From positions 124,001 to 188,000 of the forward strand of contig SEYW01000003.1 of the NCBI GenBank assembly GCA_004168015.1: a DNA stretch of 64,000 bases. The letters are read 5' to 3'. Source of the DNA: Methylolobus aquaticus. Lineage in GTDB: Bacteria > Pseudomonadota > Gammaproteobacteria > Methylococcales > Methylococcaceae. Positions 8,751 through 18,670 of the stretch are shown piece after piece. Positions within the stretch are counted from its first letter, which is position 1. Each line of letters begins with the position of its first letter. The position numbers were made by a program, and so were the translations under genes. Below the pieces are notes generated by a model. The model was not told the DNA's origin. It searched no databases and saw only the letters and a list, made by a program, of their open reading frames with translations.

Positions 8751-9548
8751 TCAGTGACCGGCGAGCATCCCGGCGGCGACGCGCGCCTCGCGGCTGTCGG
8801 GATACTGCCGCTGCAACTGATCGACATGGCTCTGCGCAGCCGCACGGTCGCCGAGGGCGAGCTCCGTCTGCGCGGCCAACCAGAGCGACTCGGGGGACTG
8901 ACGCGCAAGGCCCCGGTAGCGGTCGAGGAAAACCCGTGCGGCGGCATAACGCCGGCTGGTGAAATTGAGCTTCGCCATTTCGAACAAGGCCGGCGCGAAC
9001 TGTGGGTTGCGTTCGAGCGCCCGACGAAAAAAGTCTTCGGCAGCGGCGTTCTGACCGGCCGCCCGTGCGCACAACCCCGCGTTTGTCAGTGGGATCCAGG
9101 GCTGCTGGTACAGCGGCTCGGCGATAACCCGCTGGACCTGCGCCATGCCTTCGTTGACGCGTCCGCGAGCGCAGAGGTAACGTCCGTAGTTGTTGCGGGC
9201 ACTGAAATTATCGGCGTCCAGGGACAAGGCCTTCTGGAAGTTTTGCTCGGCGTCCGGTAGTCGGTTCAGCCGCTCGTACAATACCGCGAGGGCATTGTAG
9301 GCTTCGCTGTTCCCGCTGTCGGCCTCGATCGCCCGGGTTAGATCCTGCAGGGCAACGGCGAGCGAACCCTGCTCCATGTACTGTACGCCAAGTTGTACAT
9401 AGACGTCGGACTCACTCAGAGAAGCGTAGGGATCACCCACGGATCCCGGCTTGGGAATCTCCAGCGGAGGCGGCGGCTCGGGCGTGCTCTCGCAGGCGAC
9501 GTTCATCGCCGCGATTCCCAGAGAGAGTCCAACGAGCCAACCATTCAT
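8751..9548 (-). CDS. pilW: Type IV pilus biogenesis/stability lipoprotein PilW (PilF)
   Basis: 265 residues. A signal sequence ends near Cys19 (NVAC), consistent with lipidation, followed by a Pro-rich linker and four to six TPR units ([60 protein letters not shown]). PilW/PilF is the outer-membrane pilotin that helps assemble the PilQ secretin. Its start overlaps the rlmN stop (ATGA). The rlmN-pilW-hisS order is standard, supporting the name. No other pilus gene is nearby, so its role is taken from family and synteny. Confidence 0.88.
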   Translation of the reverse strand: MNGWLVGLSLGIAAMNVACESTPEPPPPLEIPKPGSVGDPYASLSESDVYVQLGVQYMEQGSLAVALQDLTRAIEADSGNSEAYNALAVLYERLNRLPDAEQNFQKALSLDADNFSARNNYGRYLCARGRVNEGMAQVQRVIAEPLYQQPWIPLTNAGLCARAAGQNAAAEDFFRRALERNPQFAPALFEMAKLNFTSRRYAAARVFLDRYRGLARQSPESLWLAAQTELALGDRAAAQSHVDQLQRQYPDSREARVAAGMLAGH

Positions 9549-10654
9549 TGACCTACCGAATGAATTCTCTGGAAGCGCTGGCTGTTTCCGCGCTGCCGGA
9601 CCTCTCCGACCAGCTGCCCGCAGGCCGCATCGATATCCTCGCCACGCGTCTTCCGTCGGGTCGTGACCAGACCGGCCTCACGCAGGATGTCACCAAAACG
9701 CTCGATGGCTGCCGGGGTGGAGCATTGGTAGCCGGAGTTCGGGAACGGGTTGAACGGGATCAGGTTGACCTTGGACGGCACATGGCTCAGCAAGCGTACC
9801 AGTGCCCGCGCGTGGGCCGGTGTGTCATTGACGCCGTCGAGCATGACATATTCGAAAGTGACCTTGCGCCGGCTGTCGCGCCCCACGTAGCGCTTGCAGG
9901 CCGCGATCAGATCCCGTATCGGGTACTTGCGATTGATCGGCACCAGTTCGTCGCGCAGTCCGTCATCGGTGGCATGCAGCGATACCGCGAGGCTGATGTC
10001 GCTGACCGTCCGCAGTCGGTCGAGGGCCGGAACCACGCCCGAGGTGCTCAGTGTTACCCGGCGTTTGGACAGGCCATAGGCGAAATCATCCATCATCAGC
10101 CGCGTGGCCGTGACGACATTGTCGAAGTTGAGCAGCGGTTCGCCCATGCCCATCAGCACGACATTGGTGATGCGCTGCTGATCACCCAACGCGCGGGATG
10201 CAACCCAGAGTTGTCCGATGATTTCGGCGACGCCGAGGTTGCGGTTAAAGCCCTGACGTGCCGTCGAGCAGAAGGAGCAGGCCAGGGCGCAGCCGACCTG
10301 CGAGGAGACGCACAGCGTGCCGCGACCCGGTTCGGGGATGAAGACCGTTTCGATCCGATTGACCGGATCAACCTGCATCAGCCATTTCCGGGTGCCGTCG
10401 GCCGAGGCCTGCTCGTGAACCACCTCGGGCGCGCGGATCACGCATTGCTCCGCAAGCCGGCCCCGGAGACCCTTGCTCAGATTGGTCATCGCATCGAAAC
10501 CGTCCGCGCCGCGCTGGTGAAGCCATTGCAGCACCTGCTGGGCACGGAACGGCTTCTCGCCGATCTGCCGAAAATAGGCCTCCAGGCCCTCCCGATCTAA
10601 ATCGAGCAGGTTGACCGGAGCGGATACGTCAGCGGGTGCGGGGGCAGACTTCAT
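9545..10654 (-). CDS. rlmN: Dual-specificity 23S rRNA/tRNA adenine-C2 methyltransferase RlmN
   Basis: 369 residues from the ATG at 10654. It is a radical-SAM enzyme with the [11 protein letters not shown] motif (CxxxCxxC with the upstream Cys of GCALACSFC), [11 protein letters not shown], and the C-terminal catalytic Cys region near STPAAIERF. It methylates C2 of A2503 in 23S rRNA and A37 of some tRNAs. The start lies 26 bases inside the end of ndk; a TTG at 10675 is the only longer option. It is coupled to pilW by an ATGA overlap. Confidence 0.95.
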   Translation of the reverse strand: MKSAPAPADVSAPVNLLDLDREGLEAYFRQIGEKPFRAQQVLQWLHQRGADGFDAMTNLSKGLRGRLAEQCVIRAPEVVHEQASADGTRKWLMQVDPVNRIETVFIPEPGRGTLCVSSQVGCALACSFCSTARQGFNRNLGVAEIIGQLWVASRALGDQQRITNVVLMGMGEPLLNFDNVVTATRLMMDDFAYGLSKRRVTLSTSGVVPALDRLRTVSDISLAVSLHATDDGLRDELVPINRKYPIRDLIAACKRYVGRDSRRKVTFEYVMLDGVNDTPAHARALVRLLSHVPSKVNLIPFNPFPNSGYQCSTPAAIERFGDILREAGLVTTRRKTRGEDIDAACGQLVGEVRQRGNSQRFQRIHSVGQ

Positions 10655-11060
10655 CGCTGTTGAAGAAGTACGCAATCTCCTGCGCTGCCGTGTCGCTGCC
10701 GTCGGAACCGTGCACGGCGTTCTCGTCGATGCTCACCGCGAAGTCGGCGCGAATCGTTCCCGGAGCCGCTTCTTTGGGATTCGTGGCGCCCATGATGTCG
10801 CGGTGCGCAGCGATGGCATTCTCGCCCTCGAGCACCTGGATCATGACCGGACCGCTGATCATGAAGGCGACCAGGTCGTTGAAGAACGGCCGCGCCTTGT
10901 GCACTGCATAGAAGCCTTCTGCATCGGCGCGGCTCAACTGCTTCATCTTGGCCGCGACGACCTTGAGCCCTGCCTTCTCGAAGCGGCTGTAGATTTCCCC
11001 AATGACGTTCTTCGCAACGGCATCCGGCTTGATGATCGACAGCGTACGTTCAACCGCCAT
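10629..11060 (-). CDS. ndk: Nucleoside diphosphate kinase
   Basis: 143 residues, exactly the usual size. It starts [15 protein letters not shown] and should carry the active-site His in the NAVHGSDG motif near residue 118, which is present. It balances NTP pools by phosphotransfer from ATP. The ATG at 11060 has AAGGAG eight bases upstream. It opens the ndk-rlmN-pilW transcription unit, with a likely promoter about 170 bases upstream. Confidence 0.97.
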   Translation of the reverse strand: MAVERTLSIIKPDAVAKNVIGEIYSRFEKAGLKVVAAKMKQLSRADAEGFYAVHKARPFFNDLVAFMISGPVMIQVLEGENAIAAHRDIMGATNPKEAAPGTIRADFAVSIDENAVHGSDGSDTAAQEIAYFFNSDEVCPRTR

Positions 11061-11228
11061 GCTTGGCACTCCTTATGAAAGTTTGGATGAATCTGGAATC
11101 GGTTAGGGGCGGGACGGGGTACGGCACCGCTACCCTAAGGCTGGAGCGCGGCAACGGAACGTCGTCGAACCGCCATGCTTGGCCGAGATAAGGCAACTTG
11201 CGCCGCGAGGACCCGATTTAGCCTGCGG

Positions 11229-11257
11229 ATTGTAAAGGAATCGGCGCGCCTTGGTAA
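11229..11257 (-). promoter_or_regulatory. Candidate sigma-70 promoter of ndk-rlmN-pilW
   Basis: Read on the minus strand, TTACCA, a 17-base spacer and TACAAT form a good sigma-70 promoter right after the iscA stop. It would give a leader of about 160 bases before ndk. Confidence 0.6.
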
Positions 11258-11276
11258 GGCTTTCGCCTGGGGAGTG

Positions 11277-11600
11277 CTAGACCGTGAAGCTCTCGCCGCA
11301 ACCGCAACTGGCCTTCACATTGGGGTTATTGAAGCGAAACGCTTCGTTGAGCCCCTCGCGCCGATAGTCGACTTCGATACCGTCCAGATACGGTAAGGCA
11401 TCCTGACTGACGACGACCTTGACGCCATGCTGCTCGAACACTGCATCCTCCGGCAGCACGGAATCGGCATAGTCGATCACATACGCGAAACCGGAACAGC
11501 CCGATTTCTTGACCCCGAGCCGGAGGCCAATCGCGTCACTGCGCCGCGCCAGTTGTTTGTTGATCTGCCGCGCCGCACTCTCGGTCACCGTCAATGACAT
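11277..11600 (-). CDS. iscA: A-type Fe-S carrier protein IscA
   Basis: 107 residues. The three conserved Cys are present: C35 in KKSGCSGFAY and C99/C101 in the C-terminal CGCGESF. The C-terminal half (EGLNEAFRFNNPN) is closer to IscA than to ErpA. It carries or transfers iron or Fe-S clusters to apo-proteins. The ATG at 11600 follows a GAGAGGTGAGAAC-type ribosome site; the longer frame is unsupported. It lies 112 bases downstream of the cysteine desulfurase, where iscU would normally be found, and iscU is absent. Confidence 0.92.
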   Translation of the reverse strand: MSLTVTESAARQINKQLARRSDAIGLRLGVKKSGCSGFAYVIDYADSVLPEDAVFEQHGVKVVVSQDALPYLDGIEVDYRREGLNEAFRFNNPNVKASCGCGESFTV

Positions 11601-11712
11601 GTTCTCACCTCTCTCAATCGATGCATATTGGCTGTCGGGCGTGGGGCCGCCAACAGTTTGCGATCCAGCGAGTTCCCGGTGGCGCGAAGCCTCGGTCAAG
11701 CGACCGACTGGA

Positions 11713-12864
11713 TCAGACACTCGCGGCACGTGGCCAGTGCTCAGCACCCGTCTGTGCGGCAAACTGCTGCAACGCGGCGAGGAACTGGTCGACCTCATGC
11801 GCGGAGTTCGCAGGCCCCAGACTCACTCGCACTGCTGCCTTGGCGACGGCGGGTTCCACGCCCATCGCCAGCAGCACCGGACTGGGTTCGTCTACACCAC
11901 TGCCGCAGGCTGATCCGCTCGAGACGGCGAATCCGGCACGATCAAGCGTCATGACCAGCATCTCGCCATCATAACCGCGCAGTGCGAACTGCACGGTGTT
12001 CGGCAATCTCGCCCCATGCTCGGCAAACAGCGTGATGCCCGGCATCGCAGCCAACCCCTGTTCGAGGCGCTCCCGCAGCTGCCGAAAATGCCTGCTGCGC
12101 TCGTCGAGCGCGTTGCGCGCCAGTTCCGCGGCCTTCCCAAACCCCACGATCGCCGGAACGTTCTCTGTGCCGCCGCGCAGCCCGCGTTCCTGTCCGCCGC
12201 CATGCAGCAGCGGCACGAGGGAGACCGCCGGATCGCAGATCAGTGCGCCAGCACCCTTGGGGCCGAATATCTTGTGCGCCGACAGGGACATCAAGTGCAC
12301 GCCCGATCGGTGGAAATCGACAGGCACCTTACCCGCAGCCTGCACCGCATCAGTGTGCAACAAACCTCCCCGCTCGCGAACCGTGCCGGCGATCTTGGGA
12401 ATGTCGCTGATCGCCCCGGTCTCGTTGTTGGCCCACATCACCGAAGCGAAGCTGAGCTCTCCCGGCCGGAAGCGGTCGAGCTGCTCGGCACCGATGTCCC
12501 CATCGGCTCCGGCGGACAGCGTCTCCACACGCCACCCCATCGTCCGCAGGAAAGCCGCCGGCGCGCTGACGGCAGGGTGTTCCGTCGCCCCAACCGCAAC
12601 GGTACCCGGCCTCATCGAGAAGGCCAAACCCTTGATCGCGAGATTGTTCGACTCGGTGCCGCCGGAGGTGAAAGTCACCTCCGCGGGTTCGGCACCGACC
12701 AGTGCCGCGACCTGTTCCCGGGCCGCTTCCACCGCCCCACGACAGACACGGCCAAGCCGGTAGAGATTCGAGGCATTGCCGTACAAACGGGACAGATACG
12801 GTTCCATCGCCTCGCGGACCCGCTCGTCGAGCGGTGTCGTGGCGTTATGATCGAAATAGATCAT
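11713..12864 (-). CDS. iscS: Group I cysteine desulfurase (IscS/NifS type)
   Basis: 383 residues, a PLP enzyme that takes sulfur from cysteine for Fe-S clusters and tRNA thiolation. The start IYFDHNATTPLD, the PLP lysine motif LSAHKIFGPKG and the active-site Cys in SSGSACGSGV are all present; the short Cys loop places it in group I. It is about 20 residues shorter than E. coli IscS (404) and in length resembles NifS-like members. The start overlaps iscR by four bases (ATGA), which ties it to Fe-S regulation. Confidence 0.9.
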   Translation of the reverse strand: MIYFDHNATTPLDERVREAMEPYLSRLYGNASNLYRLGRVCRGAVEAAREQVAALVGAEPAEVTFTSGGTESNNLAIKGLAFSMRPGTVAVGATEHPAVSAPAAFLRTMGWRVETLSAGADGDIGAEQLDRFRPGELSFASVMWANNETGAISDIPKIAGTVRERGGLLHTDAVQAAGKVPVDFHRSGVHLMSLSAHKIFGPKGAGALICDPAVSLVPLLHGGGQERGLRGGTENVPAIVGFGKAAELARNALDERSRHFRQLRERLEQGLAAMPGITLFAEHGARLPNTVQFALRGYDGEMLVMTLDRAGFAVSSGSACGSGVDEPSPVLLAMGVEPAVAKAAVRVSLGPANSAHEVDQFLAALQQFAAQTGAEHWPRAASV

Positions 12865-13361
12865 CCGCCGGTATCGAAGGCCTGCACGTCCGACCGCAGT
12901 GCCATCTCGATCGGTTGACCGGCGCCATGCCGGTCCTGCCGCTCGGCGACCTGGCGGACGCTGCGACGCTGCAGGAGATCGTGCAGATTGATCGTCGCCA
13001 GATAGTTGCGTATCTGGTCGCTCAGACCCATCCAGAGATCGTGCGTCAGGCAGGGCTGATTGTTTTGGCAGTTCGCCTTGCCCCCGCAGCGCGTCGAATC
13101 GATCGGTTCGTCAACGGCGAGGATGATGTCCGCGACATTGATGAGTTGTGCATCGCGGCTGAGCTGATAGCCACCACCGGGACCGCGGACACCTTCAACC
13201 ATGCCGGCACGCCGCAAGCGCGCGAACAGCTGCTCCAGGTACGATAGCGATATGTCTTGCCGCTTCGCGATGTCCGTCAGCGTTACCGGACGCTTTTCGC
13301 TATGATAGGCAAGGTCGAGCATCGCCGTAACCGCATACCGCCCCTTCGTCGTTAACCGCAC
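12861..13361 (-). CDS. iscR: Fe-S cluster assembly transcriptional regulator IscR
   Basis: 166-residue Rrf2-family winged-helix repressor. The N-terminus MRLTTKGRYAVTAMLDLA and the 2Fe-2S ligands Cys92, Cys98, Cys104 and His107 match E. coli IscR numbering exactly. The holo form represses isc when Fe-S clusters are plentiful; the apo form activates stress genes at type-2 sites. It is the first gene of iscR-iscS-iscA and diverges from the HyuAB-type gene. Confidence 0.96.
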   Translation of the reverse strand: MRLTTKGRYAVTAMLDLAYHSEKRPVTLTDIAKRQDISLSYLEQLFARLRRAGMVEGVRGPGGGYQLSRDAQLINVADIILAVDEPIDSTRCGGKANCQNNQPCLTHDLWMGLSDQIRNYLATINLHDLLQRRSVRQVAERQDRHGAGQPIEMALRSDVQAFDTGG

Positions 13362-13401
13362 GGGCGTTCTCCCATTTGTTGATCAAAAGCGTAGGAAAAC
13401 A

Positions 13402-13430
13402 ATTAGGACACATCCGGTTTTAAGAGTCAA
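13402..13430 (-). promoter_or_regulatory. Candidate iscR promoter overlapping an IscR type-1-like site
   Basis: On the minus strand, TTGACT, a 17-base spacer and CCTAAT form a sigma-70-like promoter 41 bases before the iscR ATG. The -35 context ATTGACT...ACCGGATGTG resembles the known IscR site over the E. coli iscR promoter, so autorepression is likely. The operator call is by eye. Confidence 0.5.
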
Positions 13431-13484
13431 TTTCCCGAACGATCGCGGGGTGATCAAGCGCCCTCGCCCGCCTCGGTGACGGCC

Positions 13485-16400
13485 ATGCAGCGTGGCTGGG
13501 AGTTCTGGATCGACCGCGGCGGGACGTTCACCGACATCGTGGCGCGCAGGCCCGACGGGGTGCTTGAGGCGCGCAAGCTGCTGTCCCAGAATCCCGAGCG
13601 TTATGCGGACGCGGCCCTTCACGGGATCGCCGAGATCCTCACGGGCCGTGCGGAGAGCGCGACCCGGGTGTCGGCAGTCAAGATGGGTACGACCGTCGGC
13701 ACCAACGCGCTGCTCGAGCGCAAGGGCGAACCCACCGTTCTGGTAACCAACCGCGGCTTTGGGGACATCCTGCGGATCGGCTACCAGAACCGCCCCGATA
13801 TCTTCGCACTCGATATCCGGCTTCCCGACCGACTCTACACAGCCGTGATCGAGATAGCCGGCCGCATCGATGCGGCCGGGAGCGAACTCGAGCCCCTGGA
13901 ACTGGCCGACGTCGAGGCCCGCTTGCAACAGGTCTATCGACATGGCCAGCGTTCGGTGGCCGTGGTCCTGTTGCATGCCTGGCGCCACCCGGAGCACGAG
14001 ACGATGGTGGGCCAGGTCGCCGCCGACATCGGTTTTACCAATGTCGTTCTGTCGCACCGCACCAGCCCGACGATCCGGCTCGTCAGCCGCGGCAACACCA
14101 CCGTTCTGGACGCTTACCTGTCACCGGTCCTGCGCCGGTATGTGGAGCGGTTCGCCTCCGGCCTCGATAGGGTGCTGCAGCAGGTCGGCTCCGCCGGCCC
14201 ATGCCGGCTATCGTTCATGCAATCCCATGGCGGGCTGACCGACGCGACGCGCTTCGGCGGCAAGGACAGCCTGCTTTCCGGACCGGCTGGCGGCATCATC
14301 GGCGCCATCGCGAGTGCTCGCCGAAGCGGCTGCGAGAAGATCATCACCTTCGACATGGGCGGTACGTCGACCGACGTGGCGCACCATGCCGGTGCGCTGG
14401 AGCGCACCGAGGAGGCCGAGGTCGCTGGCATTCGGGTGCACTTGCCGCTGATGGCCATACACACGATCGCGGCCGGCGGGGGCTCGGTGCTGCGTTTCGA
14501 CGGCGGTCGCTACCGCGTCGGCCCCGAGTCGGCGAGCGCCAACCCGGGACCGGTCGCCTACCGCCGCGGCGGGCCGCTGTGCATCACCGACGCAAACCTG
14601 ATGGTCGGTAAACTCTATCCCGACTTCTTTCCCCGCGTGTTCGGGCCGAATGGGGACCAGGCGCTGGACAGTGCCGGAGTGCGGACCGCCTTTGCCGAGC
14701 TTGCTGCGGAGATCGCCGCGACTACCGGACGAACGGTCCAACCCGAAGCCGTTGCGGAAGGATTCCTGCGCGTGGCCACGGAAGGGATGGCCAATGCGAT
14801 CCGCAAGATCTCGGTCGAGCGCGGCCATGACGTCACTGACTATACCTTGTGCTCTTTCGGCGCCGCAGGTGGCCAGCACGCCTGCCAGATTGCGGATCGG
14901 CTCGGCATCCGACGCATTCTGATCCATCCACTCGCCGGCGTGCTATCGGCCTACGGCATGGGACTCGCGGACCATCGAATACTGCGCGGGCTGCCCGTGG
15001 CCATGGAACTGCGCGCGGCACTGATCGCCGAACTCGAACAACTCGCCTCGGAACTGGAGTCTGCCGCCCTCAACGAACTGGTCGCGCAAGGCATTGCGCG
15101 GGAAGGAGCGTCCGTGATGCGCCGCTTGCTGCTGCGCTACGCCGGGACCGATACACCCTTGGCGATTCCCTGGGGCACGGAACAGGCCATTCGCCGGGAC
15201 TTCGCGGACGCTCACCGTCAACGCTTCGGCTTCGTCGCTCCGGACAAACCGCTGGTCATCGAGCGCGTCGAGGTCGAAGCGATCGGGAGCGGCGAGCGCA
15301 TGGACGAAGCGGGGTATGCCGTGCGATCGCGTAGCGCCGGGACACCAGCCGCCTTGACGCAGATGTACTCCGGTGGCCGCCACCACGTGGCCGGCGTTTA
15401 CCGGCGGTCGGAATTGACTCCCGGGATGTACCTGAACGGCCCTGCCGTCATCGCCGAGGAGACGGCAACAACCGTCATCGAACCGGGCTGGTCCGCCGAG
15501 GTCTCAGCGAACGGGGACCTGCTCCTGCAGCGTATCGGAACCGAGTCCTGGCGCGCGGCCGGCGACACGGCCGTCGATCCGGCGATGCTGGAAATCTTCA
15601 GCCAGGCCTTCATGGCCATCGCCGAACAGATGGGGTTTGCGCTGCAGAACACGGCGCATTCGGTCAACATCAAGGAGCGGCTCGACTTCTCCTGTGCCGT
15701 ATTCGACCACCTCGGCGAACTGATCGCCAACGCGCCCCACATCCCGGTACACCTTGGCTCGATGGGAGAAAGTGTCAGGAACCTGCTGGAGGCGGTTGGC
15801 CGGAGCCTTTGCCCCGGCGACGTCTACCTGACCAACTCGCCGTACCACGGCGGAACGCACCTGCCCGACATCACGGTGGTTACGCCGGTTTACCTGGACC
15901 CTGCCGAACGACCAGCGTTCTACGTCGCCAGCCGCGGGCATCATGCCGACGTCGGCGGACCGACGCCAGGCTCGATGCCGCCGCACAGTGTATCGATCGC
16001 CGAGGAAGGCGTGCTCGCGGACAGCCTGCGCATCGTCGCCGGCCAACGCTTCGACGAAGCGGCCGTCCGCGACTGGCTGGGAGCGAACACGTACCCGGCC
16101 CGCAACCCGGACCAGAATCTGGCGGATCTCCGCGCGCAGGTTGCGGCCAATGAAAGGGGAGCCGAAGAATTGAGACGGCTCGTCGCCGATTATTCGCACG
16201 CGACCATCGCCGCGTATATGGGGCATATCAAGGACCACGCCGAAACCGCCGTGCGCGAGGTCATCGGGACGCTGACGGACGGGTCGTTCTCCTACCCGCT
16301 CGACGACGGGGCCGTGATCCGCGTCAACATCCGTGTGGATAGCGAGGCATGCCGTGCCCGCATCGATTTCACGGGAACCTCCGAGCAACAAACGAACAAT

Positions 16401-17159
16401 CTGAACGCGCCGGCGGCGGTCTGCCGCGCCGCGGTGCTGTACGTCTTCCGCACCCTCGTAAAACGCGATATTCCACTGAACGCCGGCTGCCTGCGACCGC
16501 TGGAGATCGTGATTCCTGACGGCTCGATGCTGAATCCATGCCCCCCGGCGGCGGTCGTCGCCGGGAATGTGGAGACGTCCCAATACATCGTCGACGCCTT
16601 GTACGGCGCCCTGGGCATCATGGCCGCCTCGCAAGGCACGATGAACAACGTCACGTTCGGCGATGATGATCTCCAGTATTACGAAACCATTTGCGGCGGT
16701 GCCGGCGCTGGACCAGACTTCGACGGCTGCGATGCGGTGCATACCCATATGACCAATTCACGGATCACCGACCCGGAGATCCTGGAAAGCCGCTTTCCGG
16801 TGCGGCTGGAAGAGTTCTCGATCCGGCGGGGAAGCGGTGGTGCCGGCCGTCATCGGGGAGGCAATGGAGTAACCCGGCGAATTCGTTTCCTGCAGCCGAT
16901 GAAGCTCGCCGTGCTGTCGAGCCACAGGCTGCACCCGCCGTTTGGCCTCGCCGGCGGCGAACCCGGTGCGCTGGGCCGCAACACCTTGGTGCGAGCGGAC
17001 GGCCGGAGCGAGGACTTGTCCGGGCGCGCGGCCTGCACTGCGCTGGAGGGCGACGTGTTGGTGGTCGAAACACCGGGTGGTGGCGGATTCGGTCAGGAAC
17101 GGGACCCGACGCCTCCGGACAGCGAGCACGCTGACGACAGCGCGACCGCTGCGACGTGA
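13485..17159 (+). CDS. Fused hydantoinase/5-oxoprolinase (HyuA-HyuB) protein
   Basis: 1,224 residues from the ATG at 13485 (a GTG at 13476 is also possible). The N-terminal half is HyuA-like, with the actin-fold signature [11 protein letters not shown] (about residue 9), [15 protein letters not shown] and [11 protein letters not shown]. The C-terminal half, from about residue 695, is HyuB-like ([40 protein letters not shown]). This single-chain layout matches ATP-dependent 5-oxoprolinase, which opens pyroglutamate to glutamate, and fused N-methylhydantoinases; the substrate is not certain. It diverges from iscR and no transporter or amidase gene accompanies it. Confidence 0.88.
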   Translation: MQRGWEFWIDRGGTFTDIVARRPDGVLEARKLLSQNPERYADAALHGIAEILTGRAESATRVSAVKMGTTVGTNALLERKGEPTVLVTNRGFGDILRIGYQNRPDIFALDIRLPDRLYTAVIEIAGRIDAAGSELEPLELADVEARLQQVYRHGQRSVAVVLLHAWRHPEHETMVGQVAADIGFTNVVLSHRTSPTIRLVSRGNTTVLDAYLSPVLRRYVERFASGLDRVLQQVGSAGPCRLSFMQSHGGLTDATRFGGKDSLLSGPAGGIIGAIASARRSGCEKIITFDMGGTSTDVAHHAGALERTEEAEVAGIRVHLPLMAIHTIAAGGGSVLRFDGGRYRVGPESASANPGPVAYRRGGPLCITDANLMVGKLYPDFFPRVFGPNGDQALDSAGVRTAFAELAAEIAATTGRTVQPEAVAEGFLRVATEGMANAIRKISVERGHDVTDYTLCSFGAAGGQHACQIADRLGIRRILIHPLAGVLSAYGMGLADHRILRGLPVAMELRAALIAELEQLASELESAALNELVAQGIAREGASVMRRLLLRYAGTDTPLAIPWGTEQAIRRDFADAHRQRFGFVAPDKPLVIERVEVEAIGSGERMDEAGYAVRSRSAGTPAALTQMYSGGRHHVAGVYRRSELTPGMYLNGPAVIAEETATTVIEPGWSAEVSANGDLLLQRIGTESWRAAGDTAVDPAMLEIFSQAFMAIAEQMGFALQNTAHSVNIKERLDFSCAVFDHLGELIANAPHIPVHLGSMGESVRNLLEAVGRSLCPGDVYLTNSPYHGGTHLPDITVVTPVYLDPAERPAFYVASRGHHADVGGPTPGSMPPHSVSIAEEGVLADSLRIVAGQRFDEAAVRDWLGANTYPARNPDQNLADLRAQVAANERGAEELRRLVADYSHATIAAYMGHIKDHAETAVREVIGTLTDGSFSYPLDDGAVIRVNIRVDSEACRARIDFTGTSEQQTNNLNAPAAVCRAAVLYVFRTLVKRDIPLNAGCLRPLEIVIPDGSMLNPCPPAAVVAGNVETSQYIVDALYGALGIMAASQGTMNNVTFGDDDLQYYETICGGAGAGPDFDGCDAVHTHMTNSRITDPEILESRFPVRLEEFSIRRGSGGAGRHRGGNGVTRRIRFLQPMKLAVLSSHRLHPPFGLAGGEPGALGRNTLVRADGRSEDLSGRAACTALEGDVLVVETPGGGGFGQERDPTPPDSEHADDSATAAT

Positions 17160-17401
17160 CGAGCCGTAGGAGCGACCGCCCCGAAACCTGAATGCTGGGA
17201 GCAAACCTGAAATGCGTGTATGCGACAGATTCCGGCCACAGCCGGAATTCGCTGCCGGTGGCGCTCAGCGGCATTCCATGTAAAATAATGGCTTATTCAC
17301 TTCGATCGGATCGATTGCGTGTCGCGAATTAACAACTCACGTTCACCCGACATCACGTCGTCCTGCGCTTCCATGGGCTTTACACGGTCATCGGCCGCAT
17401 C

Positions 17402-18085
17402 ATGAAAGCAGGATCACCGATGCGGCGCCGTTTGCGGGCGTGGTCCCGATCCTTGTTCCTGAGCCTGGTGTTCTGCCTGCCGCTGTTTTTCGCCGCCGCA
17501 TTTCGCGACTGGCAGCAGTATGTCGAGGAGATCCGGCAATGGTTCGCTCAGGTCGGTGTGCTGGCGCCGGCAATCTTCACGCTCGGTTCGGCGCTGCTGA
17601 CGGCGATCGGCATGCCGCGCCTGATCTTCTGTGCGGTTGGCGGCGTGCTCTTCGGCGGTGCCTGGGGTTTCCTTTGGAGCCATCTCGGCACCGTGCTGGG
17701 GGCTTATGGGGCGTTTGTGGTGGCCCGTTGGACCGCGCGCGATTACCTGTTGGCGCGTTATCCGAGCCTGCAGTCGCTGGCGGCGAAAATCGATGACTCC
17801 GGCTGGTGGTCCGTGATACTGATCCGTCAAATGCCCATTAGCGGCCTATACAACGACATCCTGCTGGCCCTGTCGCCCGTCACTCACGGCGCCTTCTGGG
17901 CGGGTACGCTGCTAGGGTTTCTACCGTTGGGTGTCACCGCAACCCTGATCGGTGCGGGCCTGATGCAAGCGGATATCAGCCAACTGACAGCCTATCTCGC
18001 GTCGGCAGCCATCGCGATGGTTGCGCTCGGCGGTGCCTGGAACTGGCTCGCATCCCGGACGCGGAAACCGGATCTGCGCTACTGA
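17402..18085 (+). CDS. TVP38/TMEM64 (VTT/DedA-like) membrane protein
   Basis: 227 residues with five to six hydrophobic segments. A first helix (about 16-33) is followed by the VTT-domain core GGVLFGGAWGFLWSHLGTVL (about 80-99) and the VARWTARDYLL motif, then the re-entrant MPISGLYNDI region. TVP38/DedA proteins act as lipid scramblases or support envelope homeostasis in the inner membrane. The ATG at 17402 or the one at 17420 could be the start. It stands alone, 240 bases after hyuAB; no operon partner is evident. Confidence 0.82.
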   Translation: MKAGSPMRRRLRAWSRSLFLSLVFCLPLFFAAAFRDWQQYVEEIRQWFAQVGVLAPAIFTLGSALLTAIGMPRLIFCAVGGVLFGGAWGFLWSHLGTVLGAYGAFVVARWTARDYLLARYPSLQSLAAKIDDSGWWSVILIRQMPISGLYNDILLALSPVTHGAFWAGTLLGFLPLGVTATLIGAGLMQADISQLTAYLASAAIAMVALGGAWNWLASRTRKPDLRY

Positions 18086-18322
18086 CGAGCGTCCCGCGGG
18101 CTCCGGTCGCCAGCGGTCGCGACGCGTGTCTACCGACTGCCATCAAGGTGTCGGAATCCGCGGCGCTATTCGATGTAGCCGCATTTGCCGCGTGGAACCG
18201 CTCGACGGAGGTACTAGCCATGGTTGCGCGCATTGCGTCGCTTGCCGTGGGCAGTCCTCGTGGAAAGGGATGAAATAGACGGGGGTATCGCAGGCCGTTC
18301 GTCCATGGATACCCCCGCGGCA

Positions 18323-18343
18323 GGTGGGCGGGCAAAGCCCACC
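18323..18343. repeat. REP-like hairpin GGTGGGC-N7-GCCCACC
   Basis: A perfect 7-bp inverted repeat with a GGGCAAA loop. Similar GTGGGCNNNCAAAGCCCAC hairpins are common dispersed intergenic repeats in gammaproteobacteria. It sits directly after the small minus-strand ORF and could also act as its terminator, though no T-run follows. Confidence 0.4.
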
Positions 18344-18354
18344 GCGAACTAAGG

Positions 18355-18495
18355 CTAACGCGCCGGAAACATGCGTTCGATTCGTTGCCGGGCGAGGCGG
18401 GAGCGCTGCGAGCTGGAGCAGCGATAGACATGGAGCGTATGCACCAATGCCCAGGAGTAGGTAAGCAGAGCTGCGGTGATGGGAAGAGCGATCAT
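18355..18495 (-). CDS. Possible small single-pass membrane protein, 46 residues
   Basis: This frame was too short for ordinary ORF calling. It starts at an ATG with ACAGGATG upstream and encodes a hydrophobic N-terminal helix (about residues 2-20, ALPITAALLTYSWALV) followed by a basic, Arg-rich tail (SRLARQRIERMF). The hydrophobic-then-basic layout is typical of small inner-membrane proteins with the tail in the cytoplasm. A hairpin follows the stop. No family is recognised and the call could be a chance frame. Confidence 0.4.
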   Translation of the reverse strand: MIALPITAALLTYSWALVHTLHVYRCSSSQRSRLARQRIERMFPAR

Positions 18496-18670
18496 GACGA
18501 TTCATCCTGTCGCGGGCCGACCTTGTGAAAGACGAAGCCAAAACGACAAGAAGCATAGCCGGCGCCGCGAGATATTCCTGCGTACGCGTTAACAGTTGGT
18601 TGCTGCGCCCGCAAACTTCACAAACCTGAGGCTCAGCGATACGACTTGACGTTGGCCGAACGCCACCCCG

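Larger units (their letters stand above)
18086..18670. other. 585-bp region between TVP38 and MFS genes
   Basis: It holds a possible 46-codon minus-strand gene (18355-18495) and a GC-rich hairpin at 18323-18343. The remainder (18086-18320 and 18496-18670) shows no recognisable gene or RNA. Confidence 0.4.

Noticed and set aside
11277-11600. ErpA instead of IscA
   Set aside because: The C-terminal block and operon context with iscR and iscS fit IscA better; both share the three Cys.
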